A stretch of DNA of 64,000 nucleotides from Ricinus communis (GCF_019578655.1 NC_063265.1:11380501-11444500); one strand, 5' to 3'; positions 23,801-34,547 are shown, numbered from the stretch's first letter. The notes: generated from the letters alone by a model not told the origin. Program-made: numbers and translations.

Positions 23801-26693
23801 TTCCTACAGGCTCCAGTAGCTGAAAAGTATATCATATATCCTGAAATTATTCAGAGCCTTGGAAGGTAGTGGTTATTCTCTAATCTCTATATTAGTTTTT
23901 GCTGCCTTTTGCTTTGTTGTCATGAGTACATGATTTATGATCTGTTATGAGAAGATGTGGATATAAACTATAGATGTGTTTGTTTATTTTTTTGTGATTC
24001 TGCATTAAACTGGGCATCATGACCATTGTGCGGAAATTTTTATAGATTCTGTGTATTGTAGATGAAGTCGCAAGAAATTTTTTTTGTCATCTCATATACT
24101 AGTAAGTGATCATGTGAATGGTTTGTTTGGTTGGGTTAGTATACTTGAAATTACAGAGCCATGACAGATGGATCCCAGGAAAAATGCAGGGAACTGTCAC
24201 CCTTGTGCTGTAATTGCTAGTCAGATGAAACTTTTTGCCCATTTAGATGACAAAATTGATCTTATTTGTAGGTGTATGACAACAAGAAGAGACAATCCAG
24301 ATGGGTCACTTTGGCGATTGGCTGTTGAAGGCTTCAATCGTGTTCTTGTTGATGATTTTTGCAAACTTAATATGAACTATGGATCAGATTTGAGAATCAA
24401 TAGACCTGCACGAATGCGTATCTGGAAAGAAGTAGCAGATGTTTACGAAATATTTCTTGTGGGTTGTTGCGGACGTGCCATCCCTTCCAACTCTCTCTCA
24501 GCCGATGCACTTAGAGCAGATGAGGCATTGGAGATGACCTTTCTACATATTCTGGGTGATGAGATTCTTAACTCACCAATTGATGCACCAATTGACGTAA
24601 TTTTCTTATCTGTGCAGCTGTAAAATTAGCTATCTAACAAAAGGGCCTTATGACTAGGCACATATATCATGTGCTTCAGGAGGTCCTTAGAAAATGTCTG
24701 GTAGGTCTATCAATAGTAGTGGTAGGTGTCTTGTAAACTAATTTTGTGCACTAGCTACTTTTAGCAACTTTGTCATCCGGTTTGAGTCTTGCGAAGCTAT
24801 TACATCTTATACCTAGATCAACCTTCACTGTGCTTCTGATGTTTTTCATATGGTGATCCACACCATATGAATAGCAATAATCATCATTAGCAGAATCCTG
24901 AGTTGTTCTAGTTGGATTGTCCATTAATCATTTAAATTACCAACATTTTCCTTAAGGTTATTGCAAAATATTCTCAGGGTCTGACGCTCTGATGGAAGAT
25001 TATTCCTTGCTTTTGCTTATTCTTTATTTTTGTTATCTGATAGATTCTGGAGCGACTAGTATCGACTATGGACCGTTGTGCATCACGCACATGCTCTTTG
25101 CCTGTTGAGACTGTCGAACTATTGCCGTTTCATTGTAGCAGGTTCTCCCTAGCTTGCTTGCAGAAGCTTTTTCTTTTGAGTAGGTAAGACTTTTAGATCC
25201 ATTTTGTTGATCTAGGTACTATATGGAAAACAGATAGTGTCATATAATTTATTTTTACTCAAGTGTCATAATTTATTTTTACTTCTTTCTTGAGCATGCG
25301 CTTATGGAACTCAATGTCCAAGCTGTTGCTTTAGTTAGAAGTATTGATGGATAAGCTCATTCTTAATATGATACTGATGTTGCCATTTTAACTGAATGAA
25401 AATTGTGAGCATCAGTAGTCCTGTCAACTAGTACAATTCATTGTGCTGCATTAGTACCGTTTGTTGATTTTCAGAATGCATCCCATGCAATTCTTATTAC
25501 CATGTTTACAAAATTATATTATCATAGAAAAGCTTTAGCTGCTGTACCTTTCTTTTCAAATATTGTTTGATTAACCAGTAGAGTGATTCCAGGTATGACA
25601 ATGAAGCAAGTAATTGGAACTTGACAAGATCTGAAGTCAGCAAAGTCTCAATCATGGTTCTTATTACTAGATGTGAATGCATCTTCAACAGATTTCTGAT
25701 GGACGAAAAGGACCTAGGTATTTAGCTTCAACTTACCAAACAATTGGTGAAAATGTTTATCCTAACTTCTTGGTTTTGCCTGTTTAACTTTCTAACTGTT
25801 CTAGCAGGTGAACGCCGTTACCAGCTGCAAGGCTTGAAGAAATGTTTCATGTCCTTCAAGAACTGGCCCATCTAAGTATACATCCTGAAACATCATCTAC
25901 TCTCCCTTTGCCTCTTCATTTGAGAAGTATTCTAGCAAATGAGGATCACAGCAAACATCCACATCTATTTGTTCTCTTTCCTTCCCTCTGTGATCTTGTA
26001 ATAACGAGGTAAGAATAAGTTTTTGAAGCAAAATTCTGTCACTAGACTAAACATGGAGTATAAGTAACACTAATGGATGAGAGCTTAGTTAACTTCCAAA
26101 AACTTTCTTGTTGCATGTCGAGTGGAGTGATGTATTGAAATCTGGTTGAGACAACAAATTAAACTCTGGGGTTGTCGTACCTTTAAATTCAACAGAGTGG
26201 TGTAGGTTTTGAAAAAGAGGCAGTATAGAACGGTTTAGAAGCCAGAGACATGAGAATAGACTAGGAATGAATAATACATGTAGGGTAGAAGCAACAGTTC
26301 ATAAACGTGAGACCATATTGTGAACTACTAGAATTGGTTAGCTCAACTAATGTAGGCCATGGCTATGAATTTCTTTAAGTTATAAGATTCATTTTTTGAA
26401 TGAGTCATTTTCTTCAGAATTATAGCGTTATTTAACGTCACAATGATCAGTACCACCACTCTAGCTATATGAAGCATATTGCAATAAAATGAATATGCAT
26501 ACCTTAACACAGAGTATGCTTGCATGGATGCACAACCCCACACACCCAGCTAACTCATGCAATTTACAAAAAATGAGATTATATTATGCAATCCTTATTG
26601 GGCAGGGAAGCAAGAGTCAGAGAGCTGGTGCAAACGCTACTAAGACTCATCACCGGAGAATTGGCGCTTGAAAAGGTTGGGGTTTCCAGTTGA
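5810..26693 (+). CDS. MON2: MON2 homologue (large Sec7-family-like trafficking scaffold), 44 exons, three apparent 1-nt frameshifts
   Basis: Relative of the large Arf-GEFs without a Sec7 domain; in yeast and animals MON2 works with Dopey at the trans-Golgi/endosome. About 1653 residues if three lost bases are allowed. DCB region at the N terminus, HUS-box-like N-F-D-M near residue 376, Sec7-associated helical repeats after residue 990. Exons (each with coherent phase): 5810-5914, 6574-6759, 7657-7746, 8721-8794, 8874-9029, 9368-9488, 9640-9695, 10181-10235, 10338-10394, 10508-10609, 11580-11660, 11745-11797, 12533-12602, 13333-13396, 14062-14210, 14324-14451, 14535-14592, 14756-14853, 15564-15648, 15794-15859, 15950-16008, 16601-16687, 16849-17035, 17528-17571, 17669-17800, 17894-18025, 18145-18197, 18292-18340, 19079-19137, 20194-20333, 20441-20622, 21808-21936, 22051-22136, 22246-22361, 22462-22574, 22775-22898, 23162-23283, 23381-23563, 23637-23865, 24272-24596, 25044-25183, 25593-25717, 25808-26008, 26606-26693. 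Frame is lost near 15955, 23467 and 25818. Intron 22 is GC-AG. Confidence 0.9.
8018..8348 (+). mobile_element. complete TRIM (terminal-repeat retrotransposon in miniature) in MON2 intron 3
   Basis: Two direct terminal repeats, 8018-8141 and 8223-8348, share blocks such as GAGCTAGCTTTTGGGAATGAG. Directly after the first repeat is TGGTATCAGAGCC (8142-8154), the classic initiator-Met-tRNA primer-binding site of plant LTR elements. Directly before the second is a purine-rich GACGGAGGG tract (8214-8222) acting as polypurine tract. The repeats begin TGTTAGAA (TC in the first copy) and the second ends in CA. The element is flanked on both sides by ACCTT (8013-8017 and 8349-8353), a 5-bp target-site duplication. 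There is no coding capacity: the internal part is only about 80 bp. It lies in sense orientation, wholly inside the intron. Confidence 0.92.
19331..19694. mobile_element. foldback MITE in MON2 intron 29
   Basis: The left end (19331-19393) and the reverse complement of the right end (19632-19694) align over about 62 bp at about 80 percent, sharing TTTTTGTG, AGTGTA, GTGCTT and TTAGCAAAAGACAG in order. Inner blocks also pair (ATCTGATGTGGC at 19425-19436 with GCCACATCAGAT at 19588-19599), so arms are effectively about 110 bp. A third, direct copy of the terminal sequence sits in the middle (about 19515-19565), suggesting a nested or partly duplicated element. Non-coding. A target-site duplication could not be fixed because of flanking T/A runs. 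Confidence 0.65.
20947..21186 (-). mobile_element. LINE (L1-type) fragment: zf-RVT domain, antisense in MON2 intron 31
   Basis: A minus-strand frame of 79 residues carries the reverse-transcriptase-associated zinc-binding signature (zf-RVT): H-L-F-L-E-C-P-x-S-x-x-V-W near the start, and I-W-R-A-R about 50 residues later. This region is found only near the C terminus of plant non-LTR retrotransposon ORF2. No RT catalytic core is present, so it is a 5'-truncated dead copy. The insert probably reaches from about 20755 to 21200, but the ends and any target-site duplication are not clear. It is spliced out as part of the 1.2-kb intron 20623-21807. Confidence 0.75.
21558..21584. repeat. (ATGTGC)n hexanucleotide microsatellite, MON2 intron 31
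   Basis: About four perfect tandem copies of a CATGTG/ATGTGC hexamer inside an intron. Likely length-polymorphic; no function inferred. Confidence 0.8.
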
Positions 26694-27742
26694 TACATGG
26701 AAGGATGAATTTCAAAACGGGTAATTATGAAATTGAGTTATCGTGGAATATACTTGTTCATAGAATGGCGCAGGTGAGGGAATTTTCTTTTTTCTTATCC
26801 TCCATTATTTAGTGTTGTATTATGTAGGGTTTCGTGGTATTTAGAGGATTTATTTTTTGAGTGAACATTTCATGTATGAGGTTGATGGTCAGTTATAGTT
26901 TCTCTTGTAACCCCAGTGGTGTTGAAATAATGTACAATTTTGTTCTTCAGTAATATAAATGGTTTTTCATCGACTTTGGATTCATTAGACCTGTTTGTGC
27001 AAAGCACAGGCAAGACTTTGCACAGGCAAAATTTGAGCTTCACACTTATTGGCTGCGGCAAATAAATTGCCAAGCATCCTCGCACCCACTCATATGCCCG
27101 GTCCCTACCCATCACTGAGTTGAGTGAGGTTAGATCCAATTTATGCAGTTGCACATGTGGAACCTTCTGCAGTATCTGTTAACAGGTTCAGTGATGCGGA
27201 GCCTCCTTTCAAGATAAAGCTGAAAATAAATTAGTTGAGCAACCTGTAGCTGTTATTGCAAGTTGTGGAGCTCATGTTTAATTCTGGAGATGAGATGCTA
27301 CCAATCGGTCCCTTCTACAATTTTTACCTCAAATGCCAAAACAATCTGCAGAATGAATTTTGTTCAAATTAAATGGAGATTTACTCGCCTGTGTTTTTCT
27401 TCTGAATGCGTCTTCAGGAGTTTTTCTTTTCTTTTCTTTTTCTTGCATTTTAAATACCAGTAGACATTGTTCATCATTGCCAAATCGATCTTTACTAATA
27501 TGCAATTTAATTAGAACAAAGTAGTCATATTAAACCCCAAAAAAACTTGCAAAGAAAGAAGAAAATGTACAATCAATATGTATGTATTTATTTTTTTAAG
27601 ATCTCTGCTGTATGTAACAATACCGAGTCCATTGTTATTGTAATGTCATTGCAACATTACAGGTACTGGCAAAAGGTTGGACTCGTAGCAGACTAAAGCT
27701 AAAAGGAAAAAAAAAAAAAAAGCCCTAATTAAGATGCTGTGA
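26694..27742. other. MON2 3' UTR and convergent intergenic space
   Basis: Holds the MON2 3' untranslated region and the 3' end of the LEA gene, which converge. I see no further coding exon. A poly(A) run at 27706-27721 lies next to the LEA 3' end. Confidence 0.6.
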
Positions 27743-28741
27743 TCATTTGAAATTATTCTGCTGATTGAGCCTGGCAGCAGCAGCTATGGAAGCTGCTACA
27801 CCTGCGGGATGTGTAGTAAGGTATGGATCATTCCTCATTTCTGCACCTGTCACCCCTTCCGCATCTTTCCTTGTTGCTGGCCTATCCGCCGGCAACTTCG
27901 AAGTTGCATCCTGCATCAGTAACATATAAAACAAATCATTCTGCGTGTTCCTGAGAATGCTATGATAGCAGCATTTGCTTAATTATTATTATGTATGTAA
28001 TTAATTACCGCGAGTATGTCAGCCAGTTTTGTCTTGTCCTCGTCTCTTGTAGCTCTCGCGTTGAGGGTTGCTGCCGATTGGGCTGCAGCGGCTACACCAC
28101 CAGGGCTAATGGTGGTGCGACCAGTGGCTCTCACTTCTGCCGCTTGAATTGCAGCCGCATCACTCCATTCAACAGCCTTTTGTCCTGCTGTTAATGCAGT
28201 GGCTTCCAGTGCTTCTCCTATTGTTATTCCACCACTAACGTTGCCACTTCCACCTTGTTGATATGCTCCTGATGATCCCAGAGAATTTGTTGGCGCCACT
28301 CTTTGGCTATTTTGCCCAACTATCTGTTGCACAAAACAAATTTAAAGCATATCCGTGTCACTTGCCAAGAAATCAAATCATCAAACTTCCTTATTTCCTT
28401 TTCTTTTTTCCAATATATTAAGAGTTCAAAGGGTTCTATAACCTTTTAACCTTTCCTTACGTATAAAAAGAAGAGAAGGAAAGAAAAAAATTAACCTGCC
28501 CAGCAATTGATTCAGTGATCATACGCCTTCCATGCATATCAGTTTCTTTGACTCTGACACCCACTTCCTCAGCAGCATCATTCATATTCTTAGCAGCAGC
28601 AGATTGCACAGCCGATGCTTGGATCATTGCTGCTTCTCTCGGCGGCGCCACCGCTTTGTTGGCTGTATCTGCTTGGATAGAAAACAAATCATCATACTTG
28701 ATAGGTTCTTCTTGAGGCCTTTCTTGCTGGTGTTGGCTCAT
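27743..28741 (-). CDS. late embryogenesis abundant protein D-34 / seed maturation protein (SMP domains)
   Basis: Three exons read on the minus strand: 28496-28741, 28009-28323 and 27743-27910, giving 242 residues. The protein is hydrophilic and Ala/Gln/Thr-rich. It repeats the seed maturation protein (SMP) pattern three times: an Ala-rich helix A-A-x-x-Q-S-A-A, then a variant of T-I-x-x-G-E-A-L-E-A-x-A, then a P-G-G-V-A-A-x-x-Q-S-A-A type block. N terminus (M-S-Q-H-Q-Q-E-R-P) and length fit the D-34 LEA group. Such proteins accumulate in late seed development and protect cells during drying. The start is the first ATG after a promoter with TATA, ABRE and RY motifs. It is convergent with MON2 and divergent from TSR2. 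Frames and splice phases (all phase 0) are intact. Confidence 0.92.
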
Positions 28742-28853
28742 ATTGGTTGTTAATTTCTTGATCTCAATTTTTGCGCTTTGGATAGGGCTAAGTTCTCTTC
28801 TCCTCTCTCTATCTATGTTTTCTTTAGGACGGTGATGAGATTAGATAAGGAGG

Positions 28854-28914
28854 CTTTATACGTGCATGAGAACATGCAAGACCATGACACGTTCGATTAA
28901 GCAATGAAACGTGG
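28854..28914 (-). promoter_or_regulatory. LEA D-34 promoter: TATA, ABRE cores and RY (CATGCA) elements
   Basis: On the minus strand a TATAAAG box occupies 28854-28860, about 113 nt before the ATG. Immediately upstream are ACGTG cores at 28860-28864 and 28909-28913, a CACGT core at 28888-28892, and RY/Sph elements TGCATG at 28863-28868 and CATGCA at 28873-28878. ABRE plus RY is the known binding arrangement for ABI5-type bZIP and ABI3/FUS3/LEC2 B3 factors, so ABA- and embryo-linked expression is inferred. Confidence 0.7.
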
Positions 28915-29562
28915 AGAGACATTCATGAATAAATAAACACTTGGCAGCTGAATTGCGAGTCCCATGCGATTTTTAGATAAAAAGTTGATGGAGATGATAG
29001 GATCATGACTTGGTCTTTATTGGGTAGCAGCATTTGCCTTTTAATAATAGATGTCTAATTTTTTGGTGCCTATCTTCTTGGATGATGGTACAGAAAAGAG
29101 ACTGTCACATTACATGATCCTTAATGGTGAATCTATCTTTCTTTGATGGACTGCCTTAAATAAAATAACAATGGACGCTTGTGTACTGTGTGAAAAGAAA
29201 ATAATGTGCTTCAAATTTTAAAATGTATTATCTTCATGTTTTTGCTATATATATTACCATTTAAATGATTTAAGAGTTTATTTATTTGATGAAAAGAAAA
29301 CGAAAAAAGGTTTAAAGTAGTGCCAAAGTATGATATGAAAAGAGAGTTATACCTGATACACTAGGATGAGATTAATTTCACAGTTCTGTTATGCAAGCAT
29401 AATTCAGTCGTTTTTGTTTCTAAATGTAAAATTATATTATAATTAATTAATTTGCACAGCGTAACCCATTGACTAATTAATAGTTAAAGATATTTATATT
29501 ATGCAACTCTTACAAGTTGAGAATTGGATTTTCCACATCCGCGACACGGGACGCACATATTC
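28915..29562. other. LEA/TSR2 divergent intergenic space
   Basis: Apart from the LEA promoter motifs and the tandem repeat next to TSR2, I see no gene, RNA or repeat in this AT-rich stretch. Confidence 0.55.
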
Positions 29563-29640
29563 TTGAGACCAAACAAACCCCTTCTTCTAAAGAAGTACAA
29601 GTTGAGACCAAACAAACCTTTTCTTCTAAACAAGTACGAA
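29563..29640. repeat. 39-bp tandem duplication just upstream of TSR2
   Basis: Two adjacent copies of a 39-bp unit starting TTGAGACCAAACAAACC (29563-29601 and 29602-29640) differ at only a few sites. They end 66 nt before the TSR2 ATG, so they lie in the core promoter or 5' UTR. Each has a pyrimidine run CTTCTTCTAA. Confidence 0.85.
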
Positions 29641-29706
29641 GAAATTAGGGCTTTACAAAACAGAAAACAGTAAGAGAGCATTCATCATTAAGAATTAAAA
29701 AACAAA

Positions 29707-31861
29707 ATGAACGCCGGCAGCAGCACTCCAAATAATCAAAATGGGAGCCTCACAAAGCAACTACCGCCAGAGTCAGTGCCTTTATTTCAAGAAGGCATAT
29801 TTCTAATTCTCTCAGATGGTCAGCTCTCCAACTCGCAGTTGAAAACGAGTGGGGCGGTCGCGGCTCGCGCCAGTTAGCTGATCAGATCGGCTTCGATATT
29901 TTCTCCTGGTTCACTCAGTCTAAAGGTGAGTTAACTCGATTCAACTCTGTAGCTCATTAGCTTTTGAGCTTCTAGACAGTTATTTTTTTCTTTTTTAGTT
30001 TTAGGGTTTGAAACAGGTTCGTAATTGCTTAATTGGATTTATTTGTGTCGAAGTTTCTAACTTTTATGTTTGGTAGTTAATCACTTTTGATTCTCAGTTT
30101 CAATATCAACAATAAATTTTGCATCTTTCCATTAGTAGGATTAGGTAATTACTAAAGCTCAAATTTAGAATTTTGAATTAACTGAATCGTTGTTCATGCT
30201 TGCTGAATTTGATGTTGTTCATTTTATAGTTTCAAGTTTCATATTATGTAATTAAAAGCGCGTAAAGCGCAAGATTGATGTACCTTATTTAAATTGCGGA
30301 CTTCTGGGAGAATCTATTTTCTTGTTCATTTTTCTGTTTCTGAATTATTATTTTTTTTGGTTAATTGCTCTGGCAGAGCCACTTTATATCGATGATTTAG
30401 AAAATATATTGGACGAAGGTATGATTTCTCTCAATACCATGATTGAGGATGGCAGCGTTGAGGAGGTATGCCTTGTTTACATTATTGCACTGAAATGTTG
30501 CTATTGACTTTTGTAATTATAATTTATATGCATTATAGTTATGTTGAGTCATGTCACTTGATAACAATCATAGAAGTTTTCATTGTTTCTCACACTTGTT
30601 AAAGTTGCAAATTAATTGGCATCTCCACTGTTTTTTGTTACTTGAGTTGAAGGTGAATTTCATATCTAAATGTTAATAAACTGCCAAAATTTTAAAATTT
30701 GTCCCTATAGATCTATGTACCATTCAAAATGGCTGCCAACACTTTTTGTTGTTTTCATTTATTAAATTGATTTTTCAATAGCATTTGCACTTGTTTGATT
30801 TGAACTAAAGGACTTGAATCAGGTATAGCGCTTCTAGACTGTTCATGGGTTTTGTTTACATTGTCTTGGTTAAGTGCAGCTAGCTATTGACACTAGACAT
30901 AAAGAATGCAATTTCAATACCATTTTAATTGGTTGCACATTATCTATTAATCTATACAGGTAGCAGAAAAATTAATGATCATGCATGAAGAGTGTTTGGA
31001 AGGCAACTATCACACTATTGAACAATTGAGGCAAGCACGTCCTACTGCAGGAGTTCATCAACACATAAGACAGGTGCTTATTCAATTCCTTTCAAAATGG
31101 TCCTACTTTCAGAATTTTCTGGTCTTTGTGCTAGTGTATGGTATGCATGTATAAATTTTCCCTCCTATGATGCAATATGAACTTAAATCGTATGGTAATT
31201 AAGTTACTACTTAGTGCAACATTGGGAATTAGAATACTTGAAGCCCTTGGGTGAAATAATTGGCTGTTAAGATACATCCAGGATATGCTTACTAAATAAC
31301 AAAAATTAACATGGATGTCAACTCAATCGTGTCTTTGTTCTACTTAATATTTTCTGGTATTGCCTTGTCAAGTATTTTATCATCTTTTCCAGCTCTTCAA
31401 TTTGGTGCTAGCTGTTATTTCTGTACAAATTTCTTGTGCTTCCTCCATGGCTTAGCGCTTTTTATAAACTTTTGTCTTGTTCCTGTGTCCTAAGGGAGAA
31501 ATTATTGCCGGGAATTTGGAATTGAAAATTCTGTTTGTTATCAAGTACTGGGTATGATATAATATGCCAGAATATAGACTTAAAATTGATTTTCATTATC
31601 TTGGGATTTCTTTTATAATATTGTTTTTCTACACCATGTTAGGCTGCAAATGGTGATGATGATGAGGATGATGACAGCAGTGATGATGACGATAATAGCA
31701 TGGGTGATAATAGATCAAACATGATGATGGATGCACCAAAATTTCAGTCAAAGCCGAATGAAGTGAACATGCAGGTTAATGAGCCAAGTTGCCAGGAGGC
31801 TCAAGTAGAAGATGAATGGACGGTCATCTCATCTAAGAAAAACCGCGGTAAAAGGAATTAG
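29707..31861 (+). CDS. TSR2: TSR2 homologue, pre-rRNA processing / eS26 chaperone (one apparent 1-nt frameshift)
   Basis: Four exons: 29707-29925, 30377-30465, 30960-31073 and 31643-31861, about 213 residues. The hallmarks are all present: F-Q-E-G at the start of the domain, the W-G-G motif in E-N-E-W-G-G near residue 49, a helical middle with E-E-V-A-E-K-L, a Glu/Asp-rich stretch, and the conserved C-terminal D-E-W-T-V-I-S-S-K-K followed by a basic end. In yeast Tsr2 escorts ribosomal protein eS26 to pre-40S particles. In exon 1 the frame breaks at about 29811-29813: the codons for I-L-S must continue into R-W-S-A-L-Q, but one base is missing, so the raw frame stops soon after. The downstream frame and all splice phases are intact, so I regard the gene as functional and the loss as a probable consensus error. 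Confidence 0.88.
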
Positions 31862-32560
31862 TTTCAACATGGTTGAGTCAGTATATAATTTACCTTTTTG
31901 TTTTTGGCCTCTCCCCTCTTCCTGCATCAATGTAATATGTGTTGCTATGGCTTCTTTTGGCCCCTCAATTTTGCCATGTTTGAACGAAGTTGTTCAGTAG
32001 AGTGTAATTTGCTAAGAGGTGAATTTTAAAACGGCATAGCATACTGATTGAATCCATGGGACGCATTTCAACTTAATGCTGGGGTATGTTTTTGGCATTT
32101 CAGAGCCTAGTATTTCCAGTGAAGCAAGACCTAAATGATCATTCCCAGCACGTCATATCACTTCACTATTCGAAATACTGGGTTCTTATATTATATGGTC
32201 TTAACCTATTTTCTGGCATTCAGCTGTACACAATAAAAGTAAATCGTGCCCCTTTCTCCAACAACTAAAATGAAAGGAGGATCCAAACAAAGTAAAGTAG
32301 TAAGTATCTACAGTTGTAAGTTTCTAACCCATATTCTAGTATGTTGGTGCATGCAACATCGCACTGGACGCGCTCTATAAGGAAAAGATGCTGCCCTGTT
32401 TTACTTGGAGATCATATCGTAACACAAGTATCATATTTCTTGATTTTTCCAGTGCATGCAAGAAAACGCACCCTTCTTTTCCTACAATCCATGAGGTAGT
32501 CCCAAGATTATTTCCAAATGTCACCTGTTACTGGGATTTCACTTCATATTAGCTTGATAG
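31862..32560. other. TSR2 3' UTR and GLOX upstream region
   Basis: No coding region supported. Two short open frames overlapping the end of TSR2 or lying after it are non-conserved. Confidence 0.55.
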
Positions 32561-32571
32561 ATATATATATA
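32561..32571 (+). promoter_or_regulatory. TATA box of the glyoxal-oxidase-like gene
   Basis: A perfect TATATATATAG run lies about 45 nt upstream of the ATG at 32612, implying a very short 5' leader. Confidence 0.6.
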
Positions 32572-32611
32572 GTTTCACACCGACTAGAGTCCAAAATCTC
32601 TCTTGTCCCAA

Positions 32612-34261
32612 ATGGCTTCTGACCTGCTAAAACTTCTACTTTCACTCGTACACTTCACTTTCTACTTCCCAGCAACATCCCAAACCTTACCCTCATATCC
32701 TGGTCGCCAGGGTGAGTGGAACCAGCTGCAGTCTAACATAGGCATAACAGCAATGCACATGCAGCTTCTGCATGATAACAAAGTCATCATTTACGACCGT
32801 ACAGATTTCGGGAGATCCAACGTCTCCCTCCCCCACCGTCGCTGCCGGCACGACTCTCGTGACCAGGCTCTTGAAGTGGATTGCACTGCACACACTATCC
32901 TGTATGACTTGGACACCAACTCATTCCGTCCCCTAACGATTCAGACTGATGTGTGGTGCTCTTCTGCGTCAGTTATACCTAATGGAACCTTAATTCAGAC
33001 AGGTGGGTACAATGACGGCGACCATGTAATGCGCTCATTTACTTCATGCTTGAATGATGATTGTGATTGGATTGAATTTCGAGATTATCTAAGAGAAAGA
33101 AGATGGTACGCAAGTAATCAAATCTTGCCTGATGGAAGAATTATAATTGTTGGTGGTAGAAGAGCATATACTTACGAGTTTTACCCTTCTGTTTCGCGAA
33201 CCTTTTGGCTTAGTTTTTTGAGAGAAACTCGTGATGGTAATAGTGAAAACAATTTGTATCCATTTCTACACCTCTTACCTGATGGAAACTTGTTCATCTT
33301 CGCTAACACAAGATCAATATTATTAGATTACAACAGAAATCATGTAATTAGAGAATTTCCCCGGATACCTAATCACGATCCTCGTAATTATCCAAGCACA
33401 GGGTCTTCAGTTTTACTTCCTCTTGATGAAAACAGTGACAGTATTCGAGCTGAGATCTTGATTTGCGGAGGTGCACCAAGAGGTTCATTTGAACGAAACG
33501 CACGCAGAGTCTTTGAAGGTGCAATTTCTTCATGCGGGCGGCTTGTAGTCACTCGTCACAACCCTAGCTGGGATATGGAAACCATGCCAACTCCACGAGT
33601 CATGAGCGACATGCTACTTCTTCCAACTGGTGATATCATCATAATCAATGGCGCCCAATCAGGCACCGCGGGTTATGATGCTGCTCGCAATCCTATAACC
33701 AATCCATTCATATACCGCCCACATCAATCGTCTAATAGGCGTTTCTCAGTAATGACACCATCACAAAAACCAAGAATGTATCACTCATCAGCAATTCTGC
33801 TTCCTGATGGACGTGTATTAGTAGGGGGAAGTAATCCTCAACCTACTTATCAATTTACCAACGTTTTTTACCCAACAGACCTAAGTTTGGAGACATTTTC
33901 ACCACCATACTTATCAGATGAGTATACACAAATAAGGCCAAGTGTTTTATCTCTAGACAAGAGTACTTTAGGGTATGGGAACGCTTCAGCATTTAGGGTA
34001 AGGTTTCATGTCGAAGAATATATATCAGATAATGTATTATCAGTAAGAATAGTTGCACCTTCTTTCACTACACATTCATTTGCCATGAACCAAAGGATGG
34101 TGGTGCTGAAGATGAATTCTATTGAAGCTGAAACATCCAACACGTATGCTTTGCATGTTGCTGGACCATCAACGGTTCAGATTGCACCACCGGGGTACTA
34201 CTTGTTGTTTGTTGTCCATGCTGGTACACCTAGTAATGGTTCCTGGGTGAAGATACAGTGA
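32612..34261 (+). CDS. glyoxal oxidase / galactose oxidase-like aldehyde oxidase (GLOX type), secreted
   Basis: Intronless, 549 residues from the ATG at 32612. Signal peptide about 1-24; a glyoxal-oxidase N-terminal seven-bladed beta-propeller follows, then a C-terminal DUF1929 E-set domain from about residue 430. The copper-radical active site is fully conserved by motif: Cys116 in V-W-C-S-S-A and Tyr166 in R-W-Y-A-S (the Cys-Tyr cofactor pair), Tyr390-His391 in P-R-M-Y-H-S-S, and His488 in T-T-H-S-F. Kelch-like blades show repeated L-P-D-G and V-G-G. Expected reaction: oxidation of aldehydes (or related alcohols) to acids with release of hydrogen peroxide in the apoplast. Family members act in pollen/anther development and cell-wall metabolism; the substrate is not decidable here. 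A TATA box lies 45 nt upstream. Confidence 0.93.
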   Translation: MASDLLKLLLSLVHFTFYFPATSQTLPSYPGRQGEWNQLQSNIGITAMHMQLLHDNKVIIYDRTDFGRSNVSLPHRRCRHDSRDQALEVDCTAHTILYDLDTNSFRPLTIQTDVWCSSASVIPNGTLIQTGGYNDGDHVMRSFTSCLNDDCDWIEFRDYLRERRWYASNQILPDGRIIIVGGRRAYTYEFYPSVSRTFWLSFLRETRDGNSENNLYPFLHLLPDGNLFIFANTRSILLDYNRNHVIREFPRIPNHDPRNYPSTGSSVLLPLDENSDSIRAEILICGGAPRGSFERNARRVFEGAISSCGRLVVTRHNPSWDMETMPTPRVMSDMLLLPTGDIIIINGAQSGTAGYDAARNPITNPFIYRPHQSSNRRFSVMTPSQKPRMYHSSAILLPDGRVLVGGSNPQPTYQFTNVFYPTDLSLETFSPPYLSDEYTQIRPSVLSLDKSTLGYGNASAFRVRFHVEEYISDNVLSVRIVAPSFTTHSFAMNQRMVVLKMNSIEAETSNTYALHVAGPSTVQIAPPGYYLLFVVHAGTPSNGSWVKIQ

Positions 34262-34425
34262 TGGTGAAGGTTGTTCAGGTTTTGCTAAAGAAAACATGCA
34301 CATGGTACTAGTTTATGTCATATATATATGTATATAGCAATAGAGAAAAGGGTAATAATTGGGAACCGTGATTCCACTTGCCAATTAATCAATTAATAAA
34401 AAAAACATTACTCAAAATCGTTACC

Positions 34426-34460
<35 letters not shown>

Positions 34461-34503
34461 TTATATACAAAATTTATATTCTAATATTAAATTAAATGTA
34501 GTA

Positions 34504-34547
<44 letters not shown>

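Noticed and set aside
5810..26693. MON2 as a pseudogene because of three frameshifts
   Set aside because: All 44 exons keep coding character and splice signals, and breaks of the same kind occur in unrelated genes nearby, so consensus errors explain them better.
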